Part shown: one piece after another, positions 4,857 through 5,122 of the stretch | How positions within the stretch are numbered: position 1 is the first letter of the stretch | How the letters are laid out: each line of letters opens with the position of its first letter | Assembly: GCA_946478635.1 (NCBI GenBank) | Contig: CAMLCX010000383.1 | Coordinates: forward strand, 1 to 5,122 | Source of the DNA: an uncultured Pseudomonadota bacterium | GTDB lineage: Bacteria; Desulfobacterota_B; Binatia; UBA9968 | Direction: 5' to 3' | DNA length: 5,122 nucleotides | The notes under the pieces: model-generated | Seen by the model: only the letters and a program-made list of their open reading frames with translations | What the model was told of the DNA's origin: nothing | The model's database searches: none | Translations under genes and position numbers: made by a program

Positions 4857-5122
4857 ATGAAACGAACAATTTTGTGGTTTGTCGGGTGCGTGCTCGGGTT
4901 GGTGGCCGGTAATGCATCCGCCAAGGACGTCGTGATCGTCACCTCGTTCCCAAAAGAACTTTTTGAGACTTACAAGAAAACTTTTGAAGCCAAGAACCCT
5001 GGCATCAATGTGATCATCAACAGCAAGCAGACCAACGCCGGCGTGACCTACTTGCGCGAAACCAAGGCCAAGCCCGATGCGGATATTTTCTGGGTGAGCG
5101 CGCCGGACGCGTTTCAAACGCT
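4857..5122 (+). CDS. Periplasmic extracellular solute-binding protein of an ABC transporter, 3' part outside the window
   Basis: The first 88 codons are present and open to the window edge. Residues 1-22 are a Sec signal peptide: basic MKR, a hydrophobic core (ILWFVGCVLGLVAG) and an ASA|KD cleavage site after A22. The mature part begins with DVVIVTSFPKELFETYKKTF, then NPGINVIINSKQTNAGVTYL and ADIFWVSAPDAF. This is the start of the family 1 binding-protein fold seen in ferric-iron, aminoethylphosphonate and similar ABC importers. The ligand cannot be told from this fragment, and permease and ATPase genes would be expected downstream. GGAGG at 4846-4850 is six bases before the ATG, a strong ribosome site. 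The leader contains an intrinsic terminator, so expression may be conditional. Confidence 0.88.
   Translation, partial: MKRTILWFVGCVLGLVAGNASAKDVVIVTSFPKELFETYKKTFEAKNPGINVIINSKQTNAGVTYLRETKAKPDADIFWVSAPDAFQT

Noticed and set aside
4731..5117. Minus-strand ORF of 128 codons
   Set aside because: Antisense to a solute-binding protein with a clear signal peptide, ribosome site and family motifs.

Overview
The window is a bacterial chromosome segment of moderate-to-high GC with short intergenic gaps, Shine-Dalgarno starts and one gene overlap. The PyrE is of the variant best known from Alphaproteobacteria (flexible loop KGYG), and it sits with a PyrR, an ATZ/TRZ-type amidohydrolase, an M20 carbamoylase and a binding-protein gene. 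This mix points to a Gram-negative, probably environmental, proteobacterial or related uncultivated lineage. That placement is inference: no rRNA or clade marker is present.

Layout. The left half is read leftward: a metal-dependent amidohydrolase cut off by the window edge (1-802), an orotate phosphoribosyltransferase pyrE (946-1614) and a small two-helix membrane protein of unknown function (2010-2570). A divergent gap (2571-2831) carries a good sigma70-type promoter for each side. The right half is read rightward: an M20 hydantoinase/carbamoylase-type amidase (2832-4124) that overlaps a pyrR gene by 14 bases (4111-4653). After a 203-base gap holding an intrinsic terminator, an ABC-type solute-binding protein begins (4857 to the edge).

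How the genes may work together. Two phosphoribosyltransferases of pyrimidine metabolism (PyrE, PyrR) flank hydrolases that act on cyclic or carbamoylated nitrogen compounds, next to an uptake protein. This could be a scavenging or catabolic unit for pyrimidine-like, ureido or triazine-like compounds that feeds the nucleotide pool. The individual family calls are solid; the shared pathway is a hypothesis.

The most unusual signal outside genes is a 9-base periodic repeat, six-base core GTTCMA plus three variable bases. It occurs in three of the intergenic gaps (885-917, 1865-1915, 2738-2761) in both orientations. The second is a strong terminator hairpin whose T-run ends only 18 bases before the start codon of the binding-protein gene, implying either attenuation or a promoter laid over the previous operon's terminator.
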